Shown here in pieces: positions 42,659 through 53,145 of a DNA stretch of 64,000 nt. The notes below the pieces were generated by a model that was not told the origin of the DNA, searched no databases, and saw only the letters and a list, made by a program, of their open reading frames with translations. Source of the DNA: Bacteriovorax sp. MedPE-SWde (GTDB taxonomy: Bacteria; Bdellovibrionota; Bacteriovoracia; Bacteriovoracales; Bacteriovoracaceae); the NCBI GenBank assembly GCA_001874305.1, contig MPCU01000002.1:372001-436000 (forward strand). Direction: 5' to 3'. Made by a program: the position numbers and the translations under genes. Position 1 is the first letter of the stretch. Each line of letters opens with the position of its first letter.

Positions 42659-45600
42659 GTGAATAAAGCAAAACTAAAACTTGTCGAAATAATTTCGAAG
42701 GGCCCAAATTTTTCAATTAAGAGACTAGAAGATCCTAAATCTGGTAAGACGTATATTGAAAAAACTCAACTTCACAAAAAAGCTGACCTCATCAACGAAA
42801 TTAACATTCTCAAAAAAACGAACTATGCACTAGATTTGGTATCCTATAATACAAAAGAATTTCCTAATCATATTTTAATCAATGACTATGAAGGAGAGCA
42901 ACTCTCAAAGGGAAATTACTCAACACTCTCTTCAATTGAGAAGGCAAAAATATTTCTTCTCATTTCAAAGTCAGTTAAAGATCTACACGAATGTGGAATA
43001 ATTCATAAGAACTTAAATTCGTATAATATTCTACTCTCAAATAACTTTGAAAATGCAAAAGTTATCAATTTTAGGTTGGCCCAGCATGTAAGTTCACAAC
43101 GAGTTCCATTCACACCATTAAAACAGCTTCAGTCAGATATAAACTATATATCTCCTGAGTTAACAGGAAGAATCAATAGAAATGTAGATACAAGATCTGA
43201 TCTTTACTCTTTGGGTATCACCTTCTTTGAAATCCTCACGGGAGAGCTTCCATTTAAAGCTGATAATGAAGTGGATACTCTCTTTATGCACCTTACACAG
43301 GATATAGTCTTTGATGAGACTATTGATATTCCTGTTGCACTTACAAACATCATCAATAAGCTTACGGAAAAGAGGCCAGAAGACAGGTATCAGAATATAA
43401 ATCAATGTATAAATGACTTAAGTCTATTTATAAATTCAAATGATACGACTCAGAAAAAAACACTTAACAATACAAGTTATCATTCAGAAGTATTCCAAGT
43501 ACCAGAAACAATTTATGGAAGAGATGATCAAATTAAGAAAATGTTTAATATCTATTCTGAACTCTCTAATTCTAAAGAGTCAATTTTTCTAACAGGCCCC
43601 TCCGGTATTGGAAAAACAGTCTTAGTACAAGAGCTGTTCAAACCTCTAACTAGAGATAATGGACACTTTGTTTCGGGGAAATTTGATCAAATCAAAAAAG
43701 ATGATATGAGTGGTGCATTAATAAGTGCACTCAATGACTTTTTTAAAAATTTACTATCAGAACCCGACAATATTCTACAAGAGTGGAAACATGCACTAAA
43801 AAAGAGATTAGGAATTAATGCAAAAGTAATTACAGACATTATTCCTGAAATAGAAGCTATTATAGGAAAACCAAATCAACCCGCATCCCTTGGGCCATCT
43901 GAGTCTCAAACTCGTTTTGAAATAATGTTTGTGGATCTCTTTAAATTGATTGGTGAATTTGATGACAGACCACTCATTGTCTTCATAGATGATTTACAAT
44001 GGGCCAGTGCAAGAAGTATTGATTTACTGAATAAAATCTTATCAGATAGGACTATTAAGAATATTCAATTTATCGGAGCTTATAGAGACAATGAGGTAGA
44101 TAGCTCTCATCCGCTACAGCTACTTATTAACGAGAATAACACAGTAAACTCAACTTTATTAAATTTACCTGCTTTTAACATTAGTACCACAAAGAAGCTT
44201 GTCAGTGACACTCTTGGAGAGACACAAGCACAAGGTAGTTTCGCCAAACTAATTCAAACGAAGACAGCAGGTAATCCATTTCATGTTAAGCAATTTCTAC
44301 TTCATCTTTATAGAAAGAAGTTAATTAATTACGACAAAGAAGCACAACAATTTAAATACAACCTCGAAGATATTGAGGCACAGTCTTACACTGAGAACGT
44401 TGTCGACCTACTCATTACACATATGAGAAGCTTACCTGCAGAGGTTCAAGACTTTATTTCTTATGCTGCGGCCTTAGGTAATAAGTTTAAACTCGAACAC
44501 CTATCATATTTAACAAAGCTTGGACATGGAGAGATTTTCGATATCTTAGAAGTTTGTATTTCAGAAAACTATCTATTCCTTGAAGACTTTGAAACATCAA
44601 CTTATAAATTCGCCCATGATAGAATCCAAGAAGCATCATATAACTTGCTAAGTGACAGTGAAAAAGAAAGGTTACATTATAAAATTGGAAACTTTTTTAA
44701 AGAACTGAAGGCACAAGCAGATCTTGCATGTACTCTCATCACAGGTCATTTAAATAAGGCCATAGGTCTACTAAAAGATGATGAGTTTCTACCTCTAATC
44801 AAACTTAATATTGAATCATCCCTGGCCGCGAAGAACTCAACGGCGTTTAAAGAGTCTCTCAATTATATTGATATAGCAAATACCCTCTCTAAGAAAACGT
44901 CTCTAATTTCAGAGGATTTAAAATTCACAATAAATGAAGAAATGTCTAACCTACTCTACCTCAATGGTAGGTATGATGAGTGTGAGTCGTTTACACTAAA
45001 AGCGCTTAAGAACTTTACAAGTGGAATTAACGCGACAAAACTCTACAATCAATTAATTATTCAATATACAGCGCAAGGTCGTTACGAAGATTCAATATCA
45101 ATAGGTAGAAAAGCACTAAAGATTCTAAATATTGAATTGCCTGAAACAGAGCTTGAAAAATCAGTTCAAGAGGAACTTAATATCGTTCATAACTTAGTGA
45201 AAGGAATATCCATTCCCGATCTTGCGAAAATGGAAGAGATGAAAGATGAAGAAAAGAGAATGGCAATGGCCCTCTTAATCAATCTAGACTCTCCTTGCTA
45301 CCTTAGTAATGTTGAACTTTATTGTATTGTCGTTGCAAAGATGGTCCAGCTTTCTATCAATTATGGACCTGTCCCTGAATCGGCAAAGGGCTATGCCTCA
45401 TATGGTATTGTTCTTTGTGCTTATAATGAATTTAAACTCGGTTATTACTTTAATCAACTAGGTATAGATATTGCGGATAGATATCAGCACCTTGGTCAAG
45501 TTTGTCGTGCAAACCACACAATGGCCAACCATGTTCAATTTTGGACAAAGCATATAGAAGAAGGTGACGAATGCAATGATAAAGGTTTTATAGCTGGACA

Positions 45601-47818
45601 TGATGCTGGAGAATACCTCTGGGCCGGATTTATAAAACTCTTTAAGCCAAACAACCAATTTTGGCGAGGAAGAAATCTTCAAGAGCTGATGAGGGATATC
45701 GATACAGGACTACACTACTGTAAAGAGCATCCTAACCAAATTGGAGTCGATACACTAACAGGTCTCAAACTTATCTCATCTTCACTCACAATCAATGAGA
45801 GTAGTAATGAATTAACAGAGAAGACATATATAGAAAACTGTAAATCACAAAATAGTTTAATGTCTTTAAGTATGTTTCTCTCCGTTAGAATATTTACACA
45901 TATTATAAATCAACGATACGATTTAGCGAAAAAGCATATAGATGAATCTATTTCATTACTACCCTATTCATTTTCAGTTGTGACTAATGCGTATGATTAC
46001 TTTTCAAAAGCATTCTTGCTTGCTCGTATAGCAGAAAGATCCTCCGAACAAGAGACTGACTACAAAGAGAACCTTAAACATATGGAGATCTGGAGTGACT
46101 CGTGCCCAGAGAACTTTAAACACCTCTATCTTATAATTATAGGTGTTAATGAATCTACAAGAGGAAATACTTTAGAAGCTACTAATATTTTTGAAGAAGC
46201 AGCTGACCTGGCCACTCAATCAAATTTCCCTCATATCCAGGGACTGGCATATGAGTTGATTGCAGATGCATGGGCACAACTTGATAAAAGAGATATCTCC
46301 AAACTTTACTATCTCAAGGCCATTGCTTCGTTTGAGAAATGGGGAGCAACAGCTAAAGTTAAGTCGATAAGAGAAGTTCATAATCTTGATACTCAGACTA
46401 ACTCCTCTGTAGAGGATCAAGAAGAGATAACATCAAATATAGACACATCTGTGCTTCTTAAAGCCTACAATGTTATGGGAAAGGACCTTAATAAAGCACA
46501 ATTACTTAAAACAATGCTTACAATTATGGTTGAGAACTTAGGTGCCACTTCTGGTGCTATATATCTTAATTCAAATACAGGGCTCAAGTTAACAGAGTCT
46601 TCCAATTATAAAGATGGACATATCTTTCAACACTTAATTAGTTACACATTCAGAAAGAAAAAACATATTTGTATCTCTCAAAAGAACTTCAATGACTTAA
46701 AATTTTATGAAGATCTAAAACATCACAAAAAATCTGTACTATCCTTTCCTCTAGTTAATGATGGTGTAATATATTTAGAAAATAGTTTTCACGCAGATGC
46801 ATTTAGCAAATCTAAAGTTGAAATACTAGGTCTTCTATCTCGACAGCTAAACACTGGACTTGAACATTTAGAAGCAATAGAGCAAGCTAAAGAGTTTAAT
46901 GTAAAACTAGAAAAAGAAGTCAGTGTTCAAACAGCAAAACTACTTGAAGAGCGTGATAATGCTAAAGAGATTACTAAGAACCTTCAAGATGCTCAAAGAA
47001 AGTTAGTAACCTCTGCAAGAGATGCTGGTCGTGCAGAAGTAGCCTCAAATGTACTACATAACGTTGGGAATGCTGTCATGACCTTAACTGGTCATGTCGA
47101 GTTGTTAGAAGCAAGGTTGCTAAATGAAGAATCTGAAGAGATTTTCAAGGCTTTATTAGAAAAGATAAAATCATACTCTAGTTTCGAAGATTTCTTAAAG
47201 AGAGATGAGGTTGGAAAGGACTTTTATGGCCTTCTAAATGACACAAGTGAATTAATTACAAGTCAAAACACTAAGAACAATAAATCTATTGAGAAAATAC
47301 GCCAAAAAATTGAACTCGTCATCAAGCTGATAAAATCAGAAAGACAAAGTATTGCCTCTAATTCTAAGGTTGTTGAAAATATTGACCTAGAGAACCTAAT
47401 TGATGAAGCCGCGATTATATCTGATATAGATTCAAGTTGTAAGCTTACTAAAAACCTAGAAGTTCACGATCAGCTTGGAATTGAATATGACAAAGTTAAA
47501 AACATTGTCATCAACTTTTTTTCAAATGCCAATAAAGCATGTGAAGATAACTCCAAGCAAGCAGAAATTTATGTCTCTGCCTATACAGAAGATAATTTCT
47601 TGTTTATCGAGGTAGAAGACAATGGGAAAGGAATGACCGAAGAGGTTTGTTCAAGGGTTTTCAACCCAGGTTTCTCGACGAAAGGAGTTGAGGGCTCAGG
47701 CTTTGGCCTTCATAATAGCGCCGTAGTTACCAAGTCAATGGATGGAGAGATAAGTGCCTTTTCAAACGGACCTGGTCTAGGAGCTAAGTTCATTTTAAAA
47801 ATCCCTCTAAATCTTTAA
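42659..47818 (+). CDS. Giant pseudokinase / AAA / GAF / histidine kinase hybrid
   Basis: 1719 residues, GTG start at 42659 after TGAGG. Domains in order: a protein-kinase fold (about 1-260) whose HRDxxxxN reads HKNLNSYN (116-123) and whose DFG reads NFR (137-139), so phosphotransfer is unlikely; an AAA/NTPase (about 285-600) with Walker A GPSGIGKT (313-320) and Walker B VFIDDLQWA (~440); a long TPR-like helical region (~700-1260); a GAF-like domain (~1290-1400); a coiled coil; then a histidine kinase with VLHNVGN H-box (about 1466) and ATPase motifs VEDNGKGM and EGSGFGLHNSA. This is the STK-AAA-GAF-HK architecture seen in predatory and myxobacterial genomes. Signal unknown. Confidence 0.9.
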   Translation: MNKAKLKLVEIISKGPNFSIKRLEDPKSGKTYIEKTQLHKKADLINEINILKKTNYALDLVSYNTKEFPNHILINDYEGEQLSKGNYSTLSSIEKAKIFLLISKSVKDLHECGIIHKNLNSYNILLSNNFENAKVINFRLAQHVSSQRVPFTPLKQLQSDINYISPELTGRINRNVDTRSDLYSLGITFFEILTGELPFKADNEVDTLFMHLTQDIVFDETIDIPVALTNIINKLTEKRPEDRYQNINQCINDLSLFINSNDTTQKKTLNNTSYHSEVFQVPETIYGRDDQIKKMFNIYSELSNSKESIFLTGPSGIGKTVLVQELFKPLTRDNGHFVSGKFDQIKKDDMSGALISALNDFFKNLLSEPDNILQEWKHALKKRLGINAKVITDIIPEIEAIIGKPNQPASLGPSESQTRFEIMFVDLFKLIGEFDDRPLIVFIDDLQWASARSIDLLNKILSDRTIKNIQFIGAYRDNEVDSSHPLQLLINENNTVNSTLLNLPAFNISTTKKLVSDTLGETQAQGSFAKLIQTKTAGNPFHVKQFLLHLYRKKLINYDKEAQQFKYNLEDIEAQSYTENVVDLLITHMRSLPAEVQDFISYAAALGNKFKLEHLSYLTKLGHGEIFDILEVCISENYLFLEDFETSTYKFAHDRIQEASYNLLSDSEKERLHYKIGNFFKELKAQADLACTLITGHLNKAIGLLKDDEFLPLIKLNIESSLAAKNSTAFKESLNYIDIANTLSKKTSLISEDLKFTINEEMSNLLYLNGRYDECESFTLKALKNFTSGINATKLYNQLIIQYTAQGRYEDSISIGRKALKILNIELPETELEKSVQEELNIVHNLVKGISIPDLAKMEEMKDEEKRMAMALLINLDSPCYLSNVELYCIVVAKMVQLSINYGPVPESAKGYASYGIVLCAYNEFKLGYYFNQLGIDIADRYQHLGQVCRANHTMANHVQFWTKHIEEGDECNDKGFIAGHDAGEYLWAGFIKLFKPNNQFWRGRNLQELMRDIDTGLHYCKEHPNQIGVDTLTGLKLISSSLTINESSNELTEKTYIENCKSQNSLMSLSMFLSVRIFTHIINQRYDLAKKHIDESISLLPYSFSVVTNAYDYFSKAFLLARIAERSSEQETDYKENLKHMEIWSDSCPENFKHLYLIIIGVNESTRGNTLEATNIFEEAADLATQSNFPHIQGLAYELIADAWAQLDKRDISKLYYLKAIASFEKWGATAKVKSIREVHNLDTQTNSSVEDQEEITSNIDTSVLLKAYNVMGKDLNKAQLLKTMLTIMVENLGATSGAIYLNSNTGLKLTESSNYKDGHIFQHLISYTFRKKKHICISQKNFNDLKFYEDLKHHKKSVLSFPLVNDGVIYLENSFHADAFSKSKVEILGLLSRQLNTGLEHLEAIEQAKEFNVKLEKEVSVQTAKLLEERDNAKEITKNLQDAQRKLVTSARDAGRAEVASNVLHNVGNAVMTLTGHVELLEARLLNEESEEIFKALLEKIKSYSSFEDFLKRDEVGKDFYGLLNDTSELITSQNTKNNKSIEKIRQKIELVIKLIKSERQSIASNSKVVENIDLENLIDEAAIISDIDSSCKLTKNLEVHDQLGIEYDKVKNIVINFFSNANKACEDNSKQAEIYVSAYTEDNFLFIEVEDNGKGMTEEVCSRVFNPGFSTKGVEGSGFGLHNSAVVTKSMDGEISAFSNGPGLGAKFILKIPLNL

Positions 47819-47839
47819 TAGTATAATCAGAAGGTAATG

Positions 47840-48058
47840 ATGGAAAGAGACTCAAAACTTAAATCACTTATAGTTATTCTTTTTGGAATAGTTGGATTAA
47901 TCTATCTTCTCAATCCAACCGCGGGGTTATTTGAAATCATTCCAGATAACTTACCAGTAATTGGAAATTTAGATGAAGCAGGGGCAGTCATGCTCATCAT
48001 AGCAGTATTTAGATATTTTGGTTTTGATCTGTTTAAAAAAATAAAAAGAAAGAAATAG
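47840..48058 (+). CDS. Small membrane protein, DUF1232 (YkvA)-like
   Basis: 72 residues from the second ATG, 47840, which is five bases after AAGG. Two hydrophobic helices with the DUF1232 core YLLNPTAGLFEIIPDNLPVIGNLDEAG. Inner-membrane location expected. The family has no established enzyme role. Twenty-two bases after the giant kinase, so perhaps part of that operon. Basic tail (KKIKRKK). Confidence 0.7.
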   Translation: MERDSKLKSLIVILFGIVGLIYLLNPTAGLFEIIPDNLPVIGNLDEAGAVMLIIAVFRYFGFDLFKKIKRKK

Positions 48059-48067
48059 AACTTTCAA

Positions 48068-48097
48068 AAAAAAGGCCAATCTAGAATGATTGGCCAT
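48068..48097 (-). terminator. Terminator after guaA
   Basis: Minus strand: GGCCAATC, loop ATTCTA, GATTGGCC followed by eight T. Reading plus strand the tail is poor (ATATAGTCTT), so it serves guaA chiefly. Confidence 0.85.
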
Positions 48098-48112
48098 ATA
48101 GTCTTCTTTAAT

Positions 48113-49666
48113 TTATTCCCATTCAATAGTTCCTGGAGGTTTAGAAGTAATATCGTAAACGACCCTCGTAACTCCGGTCACTTCATTTGTAATTCGACTC
48201 GAAACTTTTGATAAGAATTCATGGGGCATATCTGTCCATGTAGCAGTCATTCCATCAGACGAATTTACCATTCTTAAGCATATAACTTCTTCATAAGCTC
48301 TGGCATCACCTTTTACACCCACAGTTTTTACAGGAAGTAGAACTGTCAAAGCTTGCCAAGTTGAAGCATAGAGATTTGCTCCATGAAGCTCTTCAAACAG
48401 TATCTGATCACTTTCTTGAACTTTTCTAATTCTTGCATCAGTTACCTCTCCTAGCACTCTAATCCCAATACCTGGTCCAGGAAACGGATGTCTATGTACC
48501 CACTGATGCTTAAGCCCTAGTTTTTCGCCAATTGCTCTTACCTCATCTTTGAAAAGGTAACGAAGAGGCTCTAGTAGCTTTAGTTTCATTCGTTCAGGAA
48601 GCCCACCCACATTATGGTGAGACTTAATAGTTACTGACTTCCCATCTTCTGTATGTGGAGAAAATGATTCTATAACATCAGGATAGAGTGTTCCTTGGAG
48701 AAGGTAATCAAATTTTATCCCATGATTCTCCTGATACTCATTAACCTTTTGTTCAAATACCTCTATGAAGGTATTACCAATTATTTTTCTCTTTGCCTCT
48801 GGCTCATCAACACCATCAAGCTTAGAAAGAAAGATATCTTTTACATCTACAACTTCAATATTTAAATCTGTTTCTTTTTTCAGTGTTTCAATATGACCAT
48901 AGTCTTGTGGTCTTAAGAGTCCATTATCAACAAAGAAGCAGTACAAGTTATCACCGATTACTTCATGAGATAGCTGAGCAGCAACAAGAGAGTCTACGCC
49001 ACCAGAAAAAGCACAGAGAACCTTTGATTTTTCAATACCTCTCACAAGGTCTTTGGCCTCATCAAGCATTTCGCTAGCCGACCAATCATTTTCTAGACCT
49101 GCAATATCTTTGAAGAAATGATTTAAAATGTCTTTTCCATGTTCGCTATGCTCAACTTCAGGGTGAAACTGTAGGCCTAAGATTGGCCTCAAATCATGCT
49201 TAATGGCAGCAACCAGAGAGTTATGACTCTCCATTACTAGTGAAAAGTCTTTAGGTAATTCACTTATATGATCAGAGTGACTCATCCAAACATTTACTTC
49301 ATTTGGAACACTATCCATAGAGAATGAATTCGTACAATGAATTTTTGCATGTCCATATTCTCCAATAGTCCCCTTTTCAACTTTTCCACCAAAGTACTTC
49401 CCCATCAGTTGCATTCCATAGCAAACCCCAAGAATTGGAAGATCTTTTTTATCAAAAACAAAGCTATAGTCTGTACTATCTTCAAAGACAGATTGTGGTC
49501 CACCTGAAAGGACTAATGCCTTTGGTTTCTTACCTTCAGAAAATAGCTCCTTCGCCTTCTTTACTGTTATAATCTCACTTGAAAAGCCAAGCTCTCTGGA
49601 TTTTCTCGTTATTAATTGTGTGTACTGTGAACCAAAATCTACGATCCATATTTGTCTTAAGCTCAT
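48113..49666 (-). CDS. guaA: GMP synthase (glutamine-hydrolysing)
   Basis: 517 residues. Converts XMP, ATP and glutamine to GMP. The class I amidotransferase domain has LGVCYGMQLMG (catalytic Cys82) and the FHPEVEHSEHG His/Glu; the ATP-pyrophosphatase P-loop is FSGGVDSLVAAQ (about 220-231); the C-terminal dimerisation domain ends TSKPPGTIEWE, the universal GuaA terminus. Follows guaB by 12 bases. Confidence 0.97.
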   Translation of the reverse strand: MSLRQIWIVDFGSQYTQLITRKSRELGFSSEIITVKKAKELFSEGKKPKALVLSGGPQSVFEDSTDYSFVFDKKDLPILGVCYGMQLMGKYFGGKVEKGTIGEYGHAKIHCTNSFSMDSVPNEVNVWMSHSDHISELPKDFSLVMESHNSLVAAIKHDLRPILGLQFHPEVEHSEHGKDILNHFFKDIAGLENDWSASEMLDEAKDLVRGIEKSKVLCAFSGGVDSLVAAQLSHEVIGDNLYCFFVDNGLLRPQDYGHIETLKKETDLNIEVVDVKDIFLSKLDGVDEPEAKRKIIGNTFIEVFEQKVNEYQENHGIKFDYLLQGTLYPDVIESFSPHTEDGKSVTIKSHHNVGGLPERMKLKLLEPLRYLFKDEVRAIGEKLGLKHQWVHRHPFPGPGIGIRVLGEVTDARIRKVQESDQILFEELHGANLYASTWQALTVLLPVKTVGVKGDARAYEEVICLRMVNSSDGMTATWTDMPHEFLSKVSSRITNEVTGVTRVVYDITSKPPGTIEWE

Positions 49667-49678
49667 ATTTATTCCTAA

Positions 49679-51154
49679 TTAATCTAATTGATAGTTTGGT
49701 GCTTCTTTTGTCACCATCACATCATGTGGGTGACTTTCTTTTAAAGATGCTGCAGTTATAGTTATAAACTCGGCCTTCTCTTGAAGTTCATCTATAGTTT
49801 TCGAACCAACGTATCCCATTCCTGAACGAAGACCACCTACTAATTGATAAATATTACTAGCAAGAGAACCTCTATATGGAACCTGTCCTTCAATCCCTTC
49901 TGGAACAAGTTTTCTATCTTCTACTGAAGCTTGACCATAGCGATCCTTTGATCCTAGCTTCATTGCCCCTAAAGATCCCATTCCTCTATAAACTTTATAA
50001 GTTCTACCTTGATAAAGAATCATTTCTCCAGGTGTTTCATCACACCCCGCAAACATGGATCCAAGCATGACACAACTAGCTCCGGCAGCAATCGCCTTGA
50101 CCATATCTCCAGAGTACTTAATTCCACCATCTGCAATAAAAGGAATTCCCGCTTTCTTACAAACAGAAGCGCACTCCATAACAGCAGAAAGTTGAGGTAC
50201 ACCTATTCCTGCTACAACTCGAGTTGTACAAATAGACCCTGGTCCAATTCCTACTTTTACACCATCAACGCCTGCTTCAATCAACGCTTCACAGGCCTTT
50301 GCTGTTGCAACATTTCCAGCAACGATATCTAAAGACTGACCACTTGGAACTAAGGACCTGATTGTTTTAACCATATCGATAACACCTTTAGAATGCCCAT
50401 GAGCGGTGTCAATGATTATACAGTCAACATTTGCTGCCATAAGAGCTTGTGCTCTTTTAACTTCTTTTTCACCAACTCCGATAGCTGCCGCAACACGAAG
50501 TCTTCCAAATTCATCTTTATTAGAGTTTGGATAATTAATATTTTTAAGAATATCTTTTATTGTTATAAGCCCTTGTAACTTTCCTGATTTGTCGACAACA
50601 AGTAGCTTCTCAATTCTATGCTCATGTAAGATTGATTTAGCTTTCTCTAGCTCAATACTAGATTCTGCTGTAATCAATCTATCCTTTGGAGTCATAAGGT
50701 CTTTAACTTTTTGAGAGAGATTACTTTCAAATCTCATATCTCTACTTGTTAAAATTCCAACAAGGTTTTCATTCTTATCTACAACTGGAACACCGGTAAT
50801 ATTATGTTTATCAGTTATTTTTACAACTTCACTCAGAGAGTCTTCTGGTCCAACAGTGACAGGATTCATAACAATCCCTGACTCAAACTTCTTAACCTTT
50901 TCCACTTCCCATGCTTGCTCTTCTGCAGACATATTTTTGTGAATAACACCAATTCCACCCTCTTGGGCCATAACGATTGCAGTCTTAGATTCAGTAACTG
51001 TATCCATGGCCGCAGAAACAATTGGTATTGTTAATGAGATATTTCTTGTGAACTTTGTTTCGAGAATGGCATCACTTGGGAGCACCTCAGAGTAACCTGG
51101 CCTAATGAGAACATCATCATAAGTTAGAGCATTGTCAGTGAGTACTTTTGACAT
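49679..51154 (-). CDS. guaB: IMP dehydrogenase
   Basis: 491 residues. Oxidises IMP to XMP with NAD+, the committed step to GMP. Has an (alpha/beta)8 barrel interrupted by two CBS domains (about residues 95-205, e.g. [16 protein letters not shown] and [14 protein letters not shown]). The active-site loop is GPGSICTTR with the catalytic Cys near 305, and the mobile flap carries [25 protein letters not shown] lies five bases before the ATG but is part of a long inverted repeat (51158-51227). Confidence 0.97.
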   Translation of the reverse strand: MSKVLTDNALTYDDVLIRPGYSEVLPSDAILETKFTRNISLTIPIVSAAMDTVTESKTAIVMAQEGGIGVIHKNMSAEEQAWEVEKVKKFESGIVMNPVTVGPEDSLSEVVKITDKHNITGVPVVDKNENLVGILTSRDMRFESNLSQKVKDLMTPKDRLITAESSIELEKAKSILHEHRIEKLLVVDKSGKLQGLITIKDILKNINYPNSNKDEFGRLRVAAAIGVGEKEVKRAQALMAANVDCIIIDTAHGHSKGVIDMVKTIRSLVPSGQSLDIVAGNVATAKACEALIEAGVDGVKVGIGPGSICTTRVVAGIGVPQLSAVMECASVCKKAGIPFIADGGIKYSGDMVKAIAAGASCVMLGSMFAGCDETPGEMILYQGRTYKVYRGMGSLGAMKLGSKDRYGQASVEDRKLVPEGIEGQVPYRGSLASNIYQLVGGLRSGMGYVGSKTIDELQEKAEFITITAASLKESHPHDVMVTKEAPNYQLD

Positions 51155-51157
51155 AGA

Positions 51158-51227
51158 AAATCCTAGTTTATTTAAGTAATAATAATTGTTTTAAATAGTT
51201 GTTATCACTTATATTTTACTAGGATTT
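51158..51227 (-). promoter_or_regulatory. Long inverted repeat over the guaB ribosome-binding site
   Basis: Arms AAATCCTAGT (51158-51167) and ACTAGGATTT (51218-51227) are perfectly complementary; inside them AAGTAATAA and TTATCACTT pair at 8 of 9 positions. In guaB mRNA the proximal arm contains the SD, so folding would mask it. The same DNA could instead be a paired operator. Confidence 0.5.
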
Positions 51228-51256
51228 CGAGATTTTTTTGAGTGCGAAATTATGAC

Positions 51257-52396
51257 CTAATAAGACTCTTTATAATCCTGATCATAACTCTTTAAGTCTT
51301 TGATCAAGCTATTGATTTCCTTACTATGTCTCATTTGTTTCTTATATTCGTTTAAGAGTGAGCTTTCAAAAGCATCTTTCTTAACTTTTACCTGAGGATT
51401 CAGGTCAATCATTGAAGCTGGCTTTCTTGTGGCCTTTACTGGTGCACGATAAACTTTGTGTCCCTTTGAGGCAGGAGTTCTTTTCTTTCCCTGTCCGTAA
51501 ACCTTAACAATAACTTTCGATTTCTTTGAGTAGTCTGGCTTAAACTTATAAGGTTTCTTCTTGTATTTTTTTGCAAGAGTTGTCACTTTTGATTTATAGA
51601 AATTAAGCAGACTTGAATCTCTCTTAGATCTATCTACTTTCTTTTCTTTAATAATTATTAGTGAGCCACCTGACTTCTTATCTTTTGAATCTATCGAAGC
51701 AATTTTTCTTCCTGATTGTCTCGAGTCATTCCCTCTCATTGGAAACTTTTCGATACTTTCAACTGGAGATTTCTCGTGTCTCATTGGTTTTACTTCGTCA
51801 AAGAGAGAAATAACCGTTGTATATGCCGTTGAGCCTATTGGAGTAGGAATTCGAGGTGCTCCATTTTCATATTTTTCAACAACAAAGGAAAACTTTCCTG
51901 TGCTGATTTCCTCTTTTAAGTATTCATGAACATTATTCTTAAATATGTGTGTCCCTTTAATACTAAGTAGTTGAGTTTTTCCACTCTCAGTATCATACGA
52001 AACAACAAACTCACCATGTGTGAATGATACCGTTGAGTTAACTGTTTGCACGTGGAAATGATCAGTTGTATTTTCCATTGATTGCGCCCAAAGGTATCCG
52101 CCTTTTAACTCAATCATTTTATTTAGAATTGAAACATGTCCAGACCCAGACAAGTGATATGTGTGATCAAAGTAATCATTAAATGATACTTGGGCTCCTA
52201 CTTCAGTAAATATTTCATCGAAGTCGTAGACGTACTCACCTGGACTAACTTTCTTAGTCACTCCATTTGATGTCTTGAAAACATTCCCCTTAACAGCGCT
52301 AATAATCGCTTTAGGAGATTTTCCAAATGCAGCATAACTAATAAAGATTAGTATTAGTAGCTTAATTAGATTTGTATTTCTGTACGATCTTTTCAT
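51257..52396 (-). CDS. Exported FecR-domain-like protein
   Basis: 379 residues from ATG 52396 (a GTG at 52405 is also open). Signal peptide about 1-26 (LIKLLILIFISYAAFG). Residues ~30-165 follow the FecR beta domain (AIISAVKGNVFKTSNGVTKKVSPGEYVYDFDEIFTEVGAQVSF...VQTVNSTVSFTHGEFVV). The C-terminal half is highly basic (KKYKKKPYKFKPDYSKK) and probably disordered, which could contact peptidoglycan or LPS. The start lies within the 3' end of the upstream TPR lipoprotein gene, so the two are coupled. Function unknown. Confidence 0.75.
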   Translation of the reverse strand: MKRSYRNTNLIKLLILIFISYAAFGKSPKAIISAVKGNVFKTSNGVTKKVSPGEYVYDFDEIFTEVGAQVSFNDYFDHTYHLSGSGHVSILNKMIELKGGYLWAQSMENTTDHFHVQTVNSTVSFTHGEFVVSYDTESGKTQLLSIKGTHIFKNNVHEYLKEEISTGKFSFVVEKYENGAPRIPTPIGSTAYTTVISLFDEVKPMRHEKSPVESIEKFPMRGNDSRQSGRKIASIDSKDKKSGGSLIIIKEKKVDRSKRDSSLLNFYKSKVTTLAKKYKKKPYKFKPDYSKKSKVIVKVYGQGKKRTPASKGHKVYRAPVKATRKPASMIDLNPQVKVKKDAFESSLLNEYKKQMRHSKEINSLIKDLKSYDQDYKESY

Positions 52397-53072
52397 AATG
52401 CCCACTTAAAATATTCCACTCTGGAGTGTTTCTATATTTCTTTCTGAACTCTTCAACTACAGCAAAGAACTCTTTTTCTTTTCCTTGTTTTAGGTATGAC
52501 ATTCCAAGCCACAGTTTTGAACCAAGATAGAATTTTGAAGTTGGATACTTTTCAACAAGTGATCCAAAGTACTTCTCACTCCACTGGTAGTGCTTACCTG
52601 CTTCAAATGAAGCAACACCGGCTTGAAATAGAAACTTATCATCTAGTGCTTCATCATTAGGAAAGTGTGTAGAGAACTCCTTGAAGAACTGTGCACTCTT
52701 CTCATAATTCTTTCCATCAAATTCTTTTTCAGCAATTGCTAACATCTGATGAGGCTTCCACTTATAGACATCAAACTTTACAAGATCATCAGCATTAACT
52801 TTCCTAACGCTCGCAATAGTTCTCTGTGTAGGCTTACCCTTATTCTGTAACTGAGATTCAAGATAGAAATTTCTACTCTCTACAGACTTAAGCTTAAACT
52901 TAAGTTGCATAATCTCATTTCGCTGGGCCTGATTCTTCTTATTAAGGACTAATACTTTGTCCTCTAAAGAGTTTAGAACTCCAGCTCTTCTTTCAACGTG
53001 ATCCATAAATCCGCATGAAGTCAGAGAAGTAAGTAATGTTAAAAAGACTGTTGTTTTAAATAAATTTTTCAT
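52362..53072 (-). CDS. TPR lipoprotein, CpoB/BamD-like
   Basis: 236 residues. Lipobox LTSC (Cys20) after a short signal. Residues ~30-85 form a coiled coil (LEDKVLVLNKKNQAQRNEIMQLKFKLKSVE), then TPR-like helices to the end (AEKEFDGKNYEKSAQFFKEFSTHFPN, KYFGSLVEKYPTSKFYLGSKLWLGMSYL). This coiled coil plus TPR plan is that of CpoB (YbgF), a periplasmic coordinator of Tol and cell-wall synthesis. The lipid anchor differs from CpoB. Overlaps the FecR-like gene. Confidence 0.78.
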   Translation of the reverse strand: MKNLFKTTVFLTLLTSLTSCGFMDHVERRAGVLNSLEDKVLVLNKKNQAQRNEIMQLKFKLKSVESRNFYLESQLQNKGKPTQRTIASVRKVNADDLVKFDVYKWKPHQMLAIAEKEFDGKNYEKSAQFFKEFSTHFPNDEALDDKFLFQAGVASFEAGKHYQWSEKYFGSLVEKYPTSKFYLGSKLWLGMSYLKQGKEKEFFAVVEEFRKKYRNTPEWNILSGHYEKIVQKYKSN

Positions 53073-53145
53073 GGACTTGGTCCTAGCTCCTATACATTTC
53101 GTCTATTAACTAATCGGATGCCTTACCAAATTGTTTAATTTTTCT

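Noticed and set aside
51223-51246. Terminator after the FecR-like gene
   Set aside because: ATTTCG/CGAAAT arms are short, with a 15-base loop and the T run inside the loop, not after the stem.
51155-51256. Known purine riboswitch upstream of guaB
   Set aside because: No conserved three-way-junction core is visible; only the long inverted repeat is present.
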